This document shows positions 17,008 through 25,649 of a stretch of 64,000 nucleotides of DNA, in pieces. A model generated the notes under the pieces. It was not told the origin of the DNA. It saw only the letters and a program-made list of their open reading frames with translations, and did not search any database. Positions within the stretch are counted from its first letter, which is position 1. Each line of letters begins with the position of its first letter. Made by a program: the position numbers and the translations under genes. This stretch comes from Tabrizicola piscis (GTDB lineage Bacteria; Pseudomonadota; Alphaproteobacteria; Rhodobacterales; Rhodobacteraceae): contig NZ_CP034328.1 of assembly GCF_003940805.1 (NCBI RefSeq), positions 2,028,001-2,092,000 of the forward strand. The letters run 5' to 3'.

Positions 17008-17393
17008 GCGCGGTGCCCCGCGGTACAGTCGCTGCAACTGCCATGCACCTCGATCGTCTGGCGGGCTTCGGTGAAGCCCTCCGCCTCAAGGCTTTGGTGC
17101 AGCGTTTCGAACAGGTTTGGCGCGGTGACGGTGCGGACCGTGCCGCAGTCATCGCAGATCACCACGACGCCCGACGCATCGGTCTTGACCGCAGCCCAGG
17201 CGCGCAGGGTTTCGATCTTGCGCACCAGACCCGCATCCTCCAGCCCCTTCAACGCGCGGTAGACCGTGGGCGGGGCGACCGCGCCTGGCCCGTGCTGCAT
17301 CTGGCTGAGCAGTTGATAGGCGGACATGGGGCCGTCTGCCGCCCGGAGAAGGGCAAGCACTTCGGTCTCATTCCGGGTCAGTCCATCACGCAT
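17004..17393 (-). CDS. zur: Fur-family zinc uptake regulator Zur
   Basis: 129 aa. N-terminal winged helix (RNETEVLALLRAADGPMSAYQ and PPTVYRALKGLEDAGLV in turn), C-terminal dimerisation domain with two CxxC pairs: C80/C83 in VICDDCGTV and C120/C123 in GSCSDC, the structural zinc site of Zur proteins. It heads the operon whose other genes are the zinc importer, and a Zur-box-like palindrome lies about 60-80 bases upstream, so autoregulation is likely. Start 17393 has AGGA upstream. Confidence 0.93.
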   Translation of the reverse strand: MRDGLTRNETEVLALLRAADGPMSAYQLLSQMQHGPGAVAPPTVYRALKGLEDAGLVRKIETLRAWAAVKTDASGVVVICDDCGTVRTVTAPNLFETLHQSLEAEGFTEARQTIEVHGSCSDCTAGHRA

Positions 17394-17452
17394 GGCGGTC
17401 CTGCATTGGGTGGCAAACGCCGCTGTCCCGATTCGGATCAGCGGTTGCAGGG

Positions 17453-17475
17453 TGTAACTAGGTTATAACATAACA
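17453..17475. promoter_or_regulatory. Zur box upstream of zur-znuCBA
   Basis: AT-rich palindrome in an otherwise GC-rich gap: the core is GTTAT-AAC-ATAAC (17462-17474), preceded by a further half-site TGTAAC (17453). It matches the known alphaproteobacterial Zur consensus, which contains GTTATA and TATAAC halves. Its place 60-80 bases in front of zur suggests zinc-dependent repression of the whole operon. Confidence 0.75.
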
Positions 17476-17508
17476 GGGCGCAAGGGCGCGTCTTTTGCCT
17501 TGGCCGGT

Positions 17509-18627
17509 TCAGGCCGAGGCATCCAATGCTGCGCGCATGGCGGCGACGGCGTGATCGATCCTGTCGGGGTCTTTCAGGAGGCTGCCGCCGAGGAGGTAGA
17601 CGACGTCCTGCCCGTACATCGCCTGCATCTCAGCGGCGCGCGCCACGCTCATCCCGCCGCCGGGGCTGGGGAGCATGGGGATGCCGGGGCCAGCGGGGGT
17701 GCGGCAGGCATGGGCGATTTGTTGACACTCGGTCGCACTGAACCCGAAGCGGCCGCCGACGTTGGGGAAGACCGAGATGTCGGAGCCCGCAAGGCGCTGG
17801 AGGGTGCCGAAGATCACGCCGTGGTCGATGCCAGTGTCGGGGGCAAGGACGTAGGGGCCGAGGAATGAGGGGTGGGTCATGACGGGCAGGTTCAGGCTTG
17901 GGTCAGCCGCAATGCGCTGGACGAGGCCAAAGCCGAAGAGGCCGGGCATGACGAGGACGCCATCCGCACCTGCGTCTTTCAGGAAGCGCAGGTTGCCTTC
18001 GATCTGGTCGGCGGGGCCGGAGAGGTTGGCGAAGTAGAGGGTTTGGCGGCCGGTCTCCTCCCTCGCCTGCCGCATGGCTTTGACCACCGCAGACACGCGG
18101 GCGCGGAAGGGGGCGGTGGGTTGGCCGGCTAGGCCGTGGTCTTCCTTGACGATGTCTGCGCCTCCGTGGACGCAGCCTGCGGCGAGTTTGGCGAAGCTCT
18201 CTGGGGGAAGGCCCATGGGTTTCAGGACCGGGGCGATAAGGCCACCGGTGGCGCGGCCACACAGCGCGCGGATGCCGGGGATGCCGAAGCGGGGGCCGGG
18301 GAAGCGGGCGGCCATGGTGGGGCCGGGGTCAACTCCGGTGACGCGGATGCCTTGCTGGATGGAGGAGTTGCCGAAGACCACGTTCAGGAATTGGGTCAGT
18401 TCATCCCCCGCGCTGTCGGGGGAATAGCTGAGGGTGGCTTGCCATTGGCCTTCGGCCAGTTGGGTTACATCTTCCACCCGGCCAAGGATTTCATCTTCGA
18501 CGTACCCAGCGGGAACTACTTTGCGCGGGATTTCCACGGTCTGCTCCAGCGCGATGCCTTCGGCGCGGGCGGTGGCCTCGGCAAGGGACGCCGCCCGCAG
18601 GCGGTAAGTGACGCGGAAGCGCTGCAT
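17509..18627 (-). CDS. RuBisCO-like protein (form IV), substrate unknown
   Basis: 372 aa, shorter than true RuBisCO. Active-site comparison: LKPMGL (K136) corresponds to the catalytic K175 region; GGADIVKEDHGLAGQ keeps the carbamylatable lysine (K161) and the metal Asp (D163), but the metal Glu204 is His (H164); THPSFLG (H252) replaces HR294-295; PSPGGG and LLGGSL are the phosphate-binding glycine loops. It is therefore not a CO2-fixing carboxylase. Known form IV roles are enolase or isomerase in methylthioribose salvage (MtnW, R. rubrum RLP) and decarboxylase/hydrolase in D-apionate breakdown. It starts on the transketolase stop (TGATG). Context with mtnK/mtnA points to a 5-modified pentose, unproven. 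Confidence 0.93.
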   Translation of the reverse strand: MQRFRVTYRLRAASLAEATARAEGIALEQTVEIPRKVVPAGYVEDEILGRVEDVTQLAEGQWQATLSYSPDSAGDELTQFLNVVFGNSSIQQGIRVTGVDPGPTMAARFPGPRFGIPGIRALCGRATGGLIAPVLKPMGLPPESFAKLAAGCVHGGADIVKEDHGLAGQPTAPFRARVSAVVKAMRQAREETGRQTLYFANLSGPADQIEGNLRFLKDAGADGVLVMPGLFGFGLVQRIAADPSLNLPVMTHPSFLGPYVLAPDTGIDHGVIFGTLQRLAGSDISVFPNVGGRFGFSATECQQIAHACRTPAGPGIPMLPSPGGGMSVARAAEMQAMYGQDVVYLLGGSLLKDPDRIDHAVAAMRAALDASA

Positions 18628-19628
18628 CAGAGGGCTTCGGCCTTGACCAGCGAATGGACGGCGTCGATCCGCACGCCTTCAAGCGCTGCTTCGTCAATGC
18701 CGGTGGTCTGGCCGGTCAGCCGCTCCACCGCGCGGACAAGGGACAGGGCGTCCATCCCGTAGTGGCGCATGAGGTAGGGGCGCGAGCCGCCGTGGGCGTA
18801 GGTATCCTGCAGGCCAAGGCGGATCAGGCGGCGGGCAAGACCGGCTTCGGCCAAAGCCTCGGCCACCATGGAGCCGATGCCCCCGGCGACGAGGTGGTTT
18901 TCAAGGGTGATGACGCCGTGGCGGACAGAGGCCGCGTGTTCGACGATCTGAGCGGCGTCGAAGGGTTTCAGGGTGTTCAGGTGCAGGTGGCGGACCGACA
19001 CCCCAGCGCGGGACAGGGCACCCCGGGCGCGGATCGCTTCTTCCGTCGTGATCCCTGCGGTGATGACCAACACGTCATCGCCTTCAGACAGGACGCGCAT
19101 CTGGCCGATCTTCAGGGGCGTGTCGAACAGGCGCGGGACAGCACCGCGCAGGATGCGGCAGTAGACGGGGCCATCGACGGTGTCGGCCTCGGCCACGATG
19201 GATTCCACCTCGGTCGCGTCGCCTGCTTCCAGCACGGTCATGTTGGGAATGGTGCGCATGACGGAGATGTCTTCAATCGCCTGATGGGTCATGCCGCCGG
19301 GGGTGGTGACGCCGGGCAGGAACCCCATGAGGCGCACGCGGCGGCGGGGGTAGGCGATGGAGGCCATCAGCTGGTCATAGGGGCGGCGGTAGAGGAAGAC
19401 GCCGAAGGAGTGGAGAAAGGGGCGGAACCCGGCAAGGCCAAGGCCGCCCGCGAAGGAGAGCATGTTTTGTTCGGCCATGCCGAGGGACAGGAACTGATCG
19501 GGGTGGCGGTCGCGGAAACCGTCGATTTCGCAGGATGAGGTAAGGTCGGCGGAGAGGCACAGCACCTCGGGGTGTTGCACGGCGTAGGCTTCGAAGGCCG
19601 AGGCGTAGGGGCGGTTGACCATTTCCAT
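18627..19628 (-). CDS. Transketolase-like protein, C-terminal (pyrimidine + C) subunit
   Basis: 333 aa, equal to the C-terminal half of a transketolase. The catalytic glutamate is in SLGMAEQNMLSFAGGLGLAG (E53), which activates the thiamine aminopyrimidine. GVTTPGGMTHQAIEDI and a C-terminal domain ending in HGGSRPYLMRHYGMD follow. It pairs with the N-terminal subunit encoded just upstream; their genes share the sequence TGATG, and the same junction joins it to the RuBisCO-like gene. Split transketolases are known for special substrates (for example D-apulose 4-phosphate), and the true substrate here is open. Confidence 0.9.
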   Translation of the reverse strand: MEMVNRPYASAFEAYAVQHPEVLCLSADLTSSCEIDGFRDRHPDQFLSLGMAEQNMLSFAGGLGLAGFRPFLHSFGVFLYRRPYDQLMASIAYPRRRVRLMGFLPGVTTPGGMTHQAIEDISVMRTIPNMTVLEAGDATEVESIVAEADTVDGPVYCRILRGAVPRLFDTPLKIGQMRVLSEGDDVLVITAGITTEEAIRARGALSRAGVSVRHLHLNTLKPFDAAQIVEHAASVRHGVITLENHLVAGGIGSMVAEALAEAGLARRLIRLGLQDTYAHGGSRPYLMRHYGMDALSLVRAVERLTGQTTGIDEAALEGVRIDAVHSLVKAEAL

Positions 19629-20557
19629 CAGTGGGCCTCCAGCTTTACCGGGGCGATGCCCAGTTCGGCGGCAATCTCAAGGTTCATGCGGGCGCGTTCC
19701 TCATCCGACTTGAAGCGGACGTAGTGGAGGCGGGGAAAGCGGCTCATCAGGCTTTCCATGCCTTGGGTAGGGCGGGAATGGGCCAGCACGATCAGCGGGC
19801 GGCCAGTGTGCGGGGTGGCGGCGGCGGCGCGCATGGCGGACAGGTCATGGGCGTCAACCTCAGCCACCACAGCGCCGAAATCGCGCAGTTTGGTGGCGAT
19901 GTCGCCCACGGTCATCACATCGTCCATCGCGCCGTCGCATTGCTGGCGGTTGACGTCCATGATGGCCCAGAGATTGTCGATGCCATGGTGGGCAGCGGCC
20001 TGAACGGCCTCCCACGTTTGACCTTCCTGCACCTCACCATCCGACATGAAGACACAGACGCGGCCCGTGTGGCCAAGGCGCTTGCGGCCCCACGCCAAAC
20101 CGGCAGCAGTGGAAAAGCCGATGCCGAGGGTGCCGTTGTGCACCTCCATCCCCGGGGAGTGTTCGGCGCCGATCATCTCGACCGAGGTGCCGTCCTTGTT
20201 GAACATCTCCAACCCCTCGGGCGCCATGCGGCCAACCTCGATCAGGCAGGCGTAGGCGACGAGGGCGTAATGGGCGGGGGCGATGAACAGGCGATCATGC
20301 ACGGCGTCGAAGGGGCCGTTGTAGCCAGCGCCGGTGACATAGTCGGGGTTGTCAGCCGAGGGCACGCCGGAGAAGGGCGGCGGGATCATCGGCATGGTGG
20401 AAGGGCCGAGGTTCAGCCCTTCGTTATAAAGGAACGCCAGCTGTTCGGCGGCCGAACAAGCCTGGCTGAGGTAGCCGCCATTGTTGCGGATGGTGTGTTC
20501 GAAGACACGGGACCGGATGGCATGCGCGATGGCTTCGGTGGATTTTTCGTTGCGCAA
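19628..20557 (-). CDS. Transketolase-like protein, N-terminal (ThDP-diphosphate) subunit
   Basis: 309 aa N-terminal half of a transketolase. The ThDP/Mg motif reads SDGEVQEGQTWEA (172-184) with the second ligand in DVNRQQ (N203), and EHSPGMEVHNGTLGIG (132-147) is the conserved substrate/diphosphate region. The start appears to be TTG at 20557, because a strong AGGAGAGGA site lies five bases before it and no ATG is suitably placed. Second-half subunit follows with a TGATG overlap. Downstream of the sugar-binding protein gene by 58 bases. Confidence 0.9.
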   Translation of the reverse strand: MRNEKSTEAIAHAIRSRVFEHTIRNNGGYLSQACSAAEQLAFLYNEGLNLGPSTMPMIPPPFSGVPSADNPDYVTGAGYNGPFDAVHDRLFIAPAHYALVAYACLIEVGRMAPEGLEMFNKDGTSVEMIGAEHSPGMEVHNGTLGIGFSTAAGLAWGRKRLGHTGRVCVFMSDGEVQEGQTWEAVQAAAHHGIDNLWAIMDVNRQQCDGAMDDVMTVGDIATKLRDFGAVVAEVDAHDLSAMRAAAATPHTGRPLIVLAHSRPTQGMESLMSRFPRLHYVRFKSDEERARMNLEIAAELGIAPVKLEAH

Positions 20558-20615
20558 GGGTCCTCTCCTGTCTGGTGGTGCGGTGGGCCGCTGGTTGGCG
20601 GCCCACCGAAGGGGG

Positions 20616-21653
20616 TCAGCGTGGCGGCAGCGTCATCCACGGGGCCATGGCCACATCGGCATGGGCGAAGGCGGGCAGTTTCGCGCCCAGTTCTTCCATG
20701 TTGGTGATGTTCAGCTCATTCAGCATGGCCTGGGTGATCAGCGTTGGCGGGACGATCACGGATGCGCCCGGGTCTTCCCCGGCCAGCAGCAGCGCGAGGG
20801 TGCGCACCGACACTTCCCCCACCACGGCGGGGTTGGTGGCGGCGGTGGCTTTCCAGGACGACCCCGCCTCGCGCATCAGCTGGATGTCAGCGGTGGACAC
20901 GTCGGCCGAGTAGATCGAGACTTGGCCGGACATTCCCGCCTCATCCACGGCGATCTTCACGCCCTTGGCGAATTCGTCATAGGGGGCGAACATGACCTGG
21001 ATGTTGGGGTTGGCCGAGAGCACCGACCGCGCCTGGTTGGCGACGGAGTTGGCGATGGGGTTGTCGAGCGTGCCAAACATCGCGACTTCGTTGATGCCGG
21101 GGTTGGCGGCCTTCACCTCTTTCCAGGTCTCATCCCGGCGATCCAAGGGCGCGATGCCGGGAACGTAGACGTAGCCCGCGACCCATTCGTTGCCGTTGTC
21201 GGCCAGCGCCGCCTCAAGCGCCAGACGGGCAAGGTCACGGTCGGACTGTTCGACCTGCGGGATGGCCGGGTTTTCGACGTTCACGTCGAAGGCCACGACC
21301 TTGATCCCCGCATCCACCGCGCGCTGGGCGGCTTCCTTCATGGATTCGGTCAGGCCGTGCTGGATGATGATGCCGTCCACGCCCAGGGCGATGGCCTGAT
21401 CCACCATGTCAGCCTGCAGGGCGGCATCCTGCCGGCTGTCAAAGACCTGCAGGTTCACGCCAAGGGCGGCGGCCTGCTTTTCCACGCCAGAGAGGTAGGC
21501 CTGGAAGAAGTCACCGGTGGAAAGATAGCGGACAAGGGCGATGTTCACCTCACCCGGGTTGTCGAAGGGCGCGGGGGCGGTTTGCGCAAGGCCGAGGGTT
21601 GGCACAAGTGCCACGCTGGTCACGAGGGCTGCGAAAGTGCGTCTGGAGATCAT
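20616..21653 (-). CDS. Sugar ABC transporter substrate-binding protein (ribose/CUT2 type)
   Basis: 345 aa periplasmic binding protein with an N-terminal signal peptide ending near LGLAQ. Family features: repeated Rossmann-like lobes with QADMVDQAIALGVDGIIIQ and NPIANSVANQARSVLSANPN. It is the specificity component of the importer encoded by the next two upstream genes. Start ATG 21653 has a near-ideal AGGGAGGAA site. The ligand is not deducible from sequence; genomic context with methylthioribose kinase suggests a free ribose analogue. Confidence 0.9.
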   Translation of the reverse strand: MISRRTFAALVTSVALVPTLGLAQTAPAPFDNPGEVNIALVRYLSTGDFFQAYLSGVEKQAAALGVNLQVFDSRQDAALQADMVDQAIALGVDGIIIQHGLTESMKEAAQRAVDAGIKVVAFDVNVENPAIPQVEQSDRDLARLALEAALADNGNEWVAGYVYVPGIAPLDRRDETWKEVKAANPGINEVAMFGTLDNPIANSVANQARSVLSANPNIQVMFAPYDEFAKGVKIAVDEAGMSGQVSIYSADVSTADIQLMREAGSSWKATAATNPAVVGEVSVRTLALLLAGEDPGASVIVPPTLITQAMLNELNITNMEELGAKLPAFAHADVAMAPWMTLPPR

Positions 21654-21725
21654 TGGTTCCTCCCTATTCTCCAAGGTCGTAATGGGTCCGGGTTTGCCGC
21701 TTCTGCGGGCGGTTGTCCGGGGCGT

Positions 21726-22739
21726 TCAACCGCGCCCCCGGCCTGCACGGCCGGACAGCGCGAAGGTGAAGACAAGGGCGACGACAAGAACCGCGCCCTT
21801 GATGAAATCCTGCGTGTAGTAAGGCGCGTTCAGCATCGTCAGGCCCTGCAGCAGGATGCCGACGAACAGCGCCCCGATGGCGGTGCCAAAGGCGTTGGGC
21901 TTGGCCGCACCAAGGACGGCAAAGCCGATCAGCGCCGCTGCGACCGCGTCCAGAAGCAGGTTGTTGCCCGAGGCGATGTCACCCCGTCCCAGCCGGGCGG
22001 ACAGCAGGATCCCCCCGACCGAGGCGAGCACGCCCGAAATCATGTAGGCCAGGATCCGGTAGCCCGCGACGTTGATCCCCGCGAGCCGCGCGGCCTGCGC
22101 GTTGGACCCGATGGCATACATCACGCGGCCATGCCGGGTCAGTTCCAGAAACCCCCAGACCAGCACGGCGATGGCGATCAGGAACACCACGGACAAGGGC
22201 ACAAGGTCAGGCAGGATGAAATCAATCCGGTGGCGGCCCAGCATCAGGAAGCCTTCGGAAAAGCCGCCTGTCGCGTTGGTGCCATCCGTCAGGACCATGC
22301 CAGTGGAGATGGAGTTGCCTTGGGTGGGAATGCGCTGGAGCCCGACCAGCAGGAACATCATCCCCAGCGTGGCCAAGAGGTCCGGCACCTTCATCTTGAC
22401 GATCAAAAGCCCATTGATCAGCCCCACAACCGCGCCCATCGCCAGGCAGAACAGGACGGCGGCAACCGCCCCCATTTCCCAGATCACCATCACATAGGCT
22501 GACAGCATCATGGCCGAGGTCGCGACGGCGCCGATGGAAAGGTCAAACCCGTCCACCACCAGCGTGGCCGTGACGCCCAGCGCGAGGATGCCGGTGATCG
22601 CCACCGATTGCAGGATGAACACCGCGCTTTGCGGAGACATGAAGGCGGGTTTCAGGACCGAGAACACCAGGATCAGCCCCGCCATCAGCAGAAGGAACCC
22701 GTAGCGGATGGCGAATTCGGTGGGCGAAAAGGTCTTCAT
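21726..22739 (-). CDS. Sugar ABC transporter permease (RbsC type)
   Basis: 337 aa inner-membrane permease of the ribose/xylose (CUT2) class with about eight to ten hydrophobic helices. VTATLVVDGFDLSIGAVAT is the conserved first signature and LASVGGILLSARLGRGD lies in the cytoplasmic coupling region. The start codon overlaps the ATPase stop (ATGA at 22736-22739), giving coupling. One permease gene implies a homodimeric channel. Confidence 0.92.
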   Translation of the reverse strand: MKTFSPTEFAIRYGFLLLMAGLILVFSVLKPAFMSPQSAVFILQSVAITGILALGVTATLVVDGFDLSIGAVATSAMMLSAYVMVIWEMGAVAAVLFCLAMGAVVGLINGLLIVKMKVPDLLATLGMMFLLVGLQRIPTQGNSISTGMVLTDGTNATGGFSEGFLMLGRHRIDFILPDLVPLSVVFLIAIAVLVWGFLELTRHGRVMYAIGSNAQAARLAGINVAGYRILAYMISGVLASVGGILLSARLGRGDIASGNNLLLDAVAAALIGFAVLGAAKPNAFGTAIGALFVGILLQGLTMLNAPYYTQDFIKGAVLVVALVFTFALSGRAGRGRG

Positions 22740-24253
22740 GCCGGCACGTCCATTCTGTCGTCGAGGGAGCCTGCGACCTGCGCCATCAGGCGGCCAAGGT
22801 CGATGGCCTCATTCCGGTGATCGCCGACAAGGGTGTGTTCGCTCATCACCAGAATGCGGTCGGCAACTTCCAGCGCCTCATCAATCTCGGCGCAGAGGAC
22901 CAGCGTGGCGCGGGTGGCGGCGCTGTCACGGATGCGGCGGCCGATGTCGCGGCGGGCCTGAATGTCGACGCCCTGGAAGGGCTCATCCAGGATCAGCAGG
23001 CGGCTGGCTTCGGCCATCCAGCGGCCGACGACGACCTTTTGCTGGTTGCCGCCGGACAGCGTCAGGATACCGTCGCGCGGGCCTTGGCAGACGACGCCCA
23101 TCGCCTGAATGCTGCGCTGTGCGGCGGCGCGTTCGGCGGCGCGGCGGATCAGGCCAAGCGGGCCGGAGTGGTTGGCGGTGAAGGGCAGGCTGAGGTTCGA
23201 CTGGATGTCGAAGGCCGGGATGACGGCGTTGATGAGGCGGTCCTTCGCGGCAAGGAAGACGCCCGAGGCCACGGCTTGCGCGGGGTTGGCTGGGCGGTAG
23301 GGGGTGCCGTTCAGGGTCAGGCTGCCCGCAACCGGGGCCTCAAGCCCGAACAGGACCGAGGCGAGGGCGGATTTGCCGGAGCCGACAAGGCCGGTGATTG
23401 CCACCACCTCATTCGCGCGGAGGGCAAGGTCAAAGGGCCGCGCCTCGGGTTTCAGCTGCAGGCCGGTGGCTTGCAGCATGACCGGGCCGGGGGGCGGGAT
23501 GGTGATGTCCACCTCGGTAATCTCATGCCCCAGCATGGCGCGGACGGCGGCGGAGTAATCCAGCGGAGCGCCTTCGAACAGGCCCGACACCTGACCATCG
23601 CGCATGGAGATGATCCGGTCGGCCAGGCGGCGGATGTCGGACATGCGGTGCGAGATATACAGGATCGCCACCCCATCGGCGCGCAGACGGTCGATCAGGG
23701 TGAACAGACGCTGCGCTTCGGCGATGGAGAGGGAGGAGGTGGGTTCGTCAAGGATCAGAAGGCGCGGCTTGTGGGCCATGGCGCGGGCGATGGCGACAAG
23801 CTGGCGGTCGGCCAGCGGCAGGCCAGCAACGGGGCGGGTGACGTCAATCGTCAGCCCCACGGCGGCGGCGATGCGGCGGGCATCCTCGCGCATGCGGCGG
23901 GCGTTCAGGAACAGGCTGCCGCCTTCGGCCAGCGAATCGAGGAGGAGGTTCGAGGCCACATCCAGCCCCGGCACCACGCCGTCATTGATGTTCTGGTGAA
24001 CCGTCACCACCCCCGACCGCAGCGCCTGCGCCGGGCCTTCGGGGGCGAAGGGCTTGTCGTCCAGCAGCACCTGCCCGGCATCGGCGCGGTGGACGCCGCA
24101 GAGGACCTTGACCAGCGTGGATTTCCCCGCGCCGTTGGCGCCCATCAGCACGGTCACTTGCCCTGCTGGCAGGTCCAGATCAACGCCACGCAGCACCGCG
24201 TTGCGGCCAAAGGCCTTGGTCAGCCCACGGATGGTGATGGCCTGGCGTGTCAT
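22736..24253 (-). CDS. Sugar ABC transporter ATP-binding protein (RbsA type, two domains)
   Basis: 505 aa with two fused nucleotide-binding domains, as in RbsA. Domain 1 has Walker A GANGAGKST, a degenerate signature (LPLADRQLVAIARAM) and Walker B LLILDEPTSSL. Domain 2 has GLVGSGKSA, signature LSGGNQQKVVVGRWM and Walker B LLILDEPFQGVD. First gene of the minus-strand operon that continues with permease, binding protein, split transketolase and RuBisCO-like protein; its promoter faces mtnK in a 115-base divergent gap. Confidence 0.93.
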   Translation of the reverse strand: MTRQAITIRGLTKAFGRNAVLRGVDLDLPAGQVTVLMGANGAGKSTLVKVLCGVHRADAGQVLLDDKPFAPEGPAQALRSGVVTVHQNINDGVVPGLDVASNLLLDSLAEGGSLFLNARRMREDARRIAAAVGLTIDVTRPVAGLPLADRQLVAIARAMAHKPRLLILDEPTSSLSIAEAQRLFTLIDRLRADGVAILYISHRMSDIRRLADRIISMRDGQVSGLFEGAPLDYSAAVRAMLGHEITEVDITIPPPGPVMLQATGLQLKPEARPFDLALRANEVVAITGLVGSGKSALASVLFGLEAPVAGSLTLNGTPYRPANPAQAVASGVFLAAKDRLINAVIPAFDIQSNLSLPFTANHSGPLGLIRRAAERAAAQRSIQAMGVVCQGPRDGILTLSGGNQQKVVVGRWMAEASRLLILDEPFQGVDIQARRDIGRRIRDSAATRATLVLCAEIDEALEVADRILVMSEHTLVGDHRNEAIDLGRLMAQVAGSLDDRMDVPA

Positions 24254-24368
24254 TGATCCTCGCTCCCAAGGCCGTACGCTATCTGCCGATCATCATTTGT
24301 CAATATAATTTGACATATGCTGGTTTTTTGGAAATCCTTTCCACAAAGACGGGATCAGGGAGGATTAC
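24254..24368. promoter_or_regulatory. Divergent promoter region with palindromic operator
   Basis: AT-rich 115-base gap between the ABC/transketolase/RuBisCO-like operon and mtnK. It contains the palindrome TGTCAATATAATTTGACA (24298-24315) with 6-bp arms. The right arm extends to TTTGACATATGCT (24309-24321) and the left arm, on the other strand, to TTGACAAATGATG. The same half-site occurs in front of the SorC regulator gene, so this is the likely binding site for that regulator. The mtnK ribosome-binding site GGGAGGA follows. Confidence 0.6.
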
Positions 24369-25649
24369 ATGATCGCGCAAGGCTATGTCGCCCATGACTA
24401 TTCCCCACTGTCACCGGCAACGCTGCCGGACCGGCTGGGGGGGCTTGCCGTCTTGGGGGACCGGGTGGGTCCGGCGGACAGTTGGCAGGTGCGTGAGGTG
24501 GGGGATGGCAACCTGAACCTGGTGTTCATCGTGACCGGGTCGGCCGGGTCGGCGGTGGTGAAGCAGGCGCTGCCCTATGTGCGGCTTGTGGGCGAAAGCT
24601 GGCCCTTGCCGCTAAGCCGGTCGTTCTTTGAATACAACGCCCTGATCCGGCAAGAGGCGCGGGATCCGGGGTCAGTCCCTTCGGTCTGGCACTTCGATGA
24701 AGTGCAGGCGATTGTGGTGATGGAGTATCTGACGCCCCATGTCATCCTGCGCCACGCTTTGGTGGAGGGGCGGCGGGTGGAGGGGCTGGCCGAACGGCTG
24801 GGCCAGTTCTGCGCGCGCACGCTGTTCCGGGGGTCGGACCTTTCGATGACTGCAGCGGCGCGGAAGGCCGACCTCGCGCTGTTCGCGGGGAATGTGGCGC
24901 TGTGCGACATTACGGAAAACCTGGTGTTCTCCGACCCGTATTTCGACGCGCCGATGAACCGGCATACGGCGGGGCTTGATGGCATAGTAGCGCGGCTGCG
25001 GGCGGACCTGTCGCTGAAGGTCGCGGCGCAGCACCTGAAGATGGCGTTCACCAGTCGGGCCGAGACGATGCTGCATGGTGATCTGCACACCGGGTCGATC
25101 ATGGTGACGGATACCGAGACCAAGGTCATCGACCCCGAGTTTGCCACCTATGGCCCCATCGGCTTTGACGTCGGCATGCTGATCGCCAACTTCCTGATGG
25201 CGCATTTGTCCCAGCCGGGGCATGAGGCGCGCGCCGGCGACCGGGCAGGCCAGCAGGACTGGCTTTTGTCGGTGGTGGAAGGGATTTGGGAGACGTTTGT
25301 CGCCGAATTCTCGCACCTCTGGCGGACGGAGCGGCGGGGGATCCTGTATCAGGCCAGCCTTTATGAGGATCAGGGGCATGCGCTGGGGTCAGAGCAGGCG
25401 CTGTCGGATGTGATCGGGCGGATCTGGGTCGATACCGTAGGGTTCTGCGGGGTGGAGATGCACCGGCGTATCCTTGGGCTGGCGCATAACGCCGACTTTG
25501 AGCGGATCGCGGATGAGGGCCGCCGCGCGGCCTGTGAGGCGCGGGCGCTGGCGATGGGGCGGCAGTTGATGGTGGGAGCGGCATCGATGCCGGGGATCAC
25601 GGCGCTGACCGCGATGGCGCGGCGGATGGACAAGGAGGATCACCTGTGA
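24369..25649 (+). CDS. mtnK: S-methyl-5-thioribose kinase (MtnK family)
   Basis: 426 aa, a little longer than B. subtilis MtnK (397). It phosphorylates 5-methylthioribose (or the analogue 5-deoxyribose) at C1 with ATP. Shared motifs: GDGNLNLVF (45-53) for the nucleotide loop, VGESWPL (74-80), [15 protein letters not shown] (179-193), the Brenner motif HGDLHTGS (236-243) and the metal motif [15 protein letters not shown] (255-269). The W-loop and DPE signature separate MtnK from aminoglycoside kinases. It heads a two-gene unit with mtnA. Since no MTA nucleosidase is in the locus and an importer gene is divergent, an external substrate is suspected. Confidence 0.93.
   Translation: MIAQGYVAHDYSPLSPATLPDRLGGLAVLGDRVGPADSWQVREVGDGNLNLVFIVTGSAGSAVVKQALPYVRLVGESWPLPLSRSFFEYNALIRQEARDPGSVPSVWHFDEVQAIVVMEYLTPHVILRHALVEGRRVEGLAERLGQFCARTLFRGSDLSMTAAARKADLALFAGNVALCDITENLVFSDPYFDAPMNRHTAGLDGIVARLRADLSLKVAAQHLKMAFTSRAETMLHGDLHTGSIMVTDTETKVIDPEFATYGPIGFDVGMLIANFLMAHLSQPGHEARAGDRAGQQDWLLSVVEGIWETFVAEFSHLWRTERRGILYQASLYEDQGHALGSEQALSDVIGRIWVDTVGFCGVEMHRRILGLAHNADFERIADEGRRAACEARALAMGRQLMVGAASMPGITALTAMARRMDKEDHL

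Noticed and set aside
17509..18627. RuBisCO large subunit for CO2 fixation
   Set aside because: Glu204 is replaced, the K177 region is shortened, there is no small subunit gene and no Calvin-cycle gene nearby; this is a form IV RuBisCO-like protein.
20481..22502. Plus-strand open frame of about 670 codons opposite the sugar-binding protein and permease genes
   Set aside because: Antisense shadow with Gly/His/Asp-rich, repetitive composition; the minus strand carries intact ABC transporter genes.
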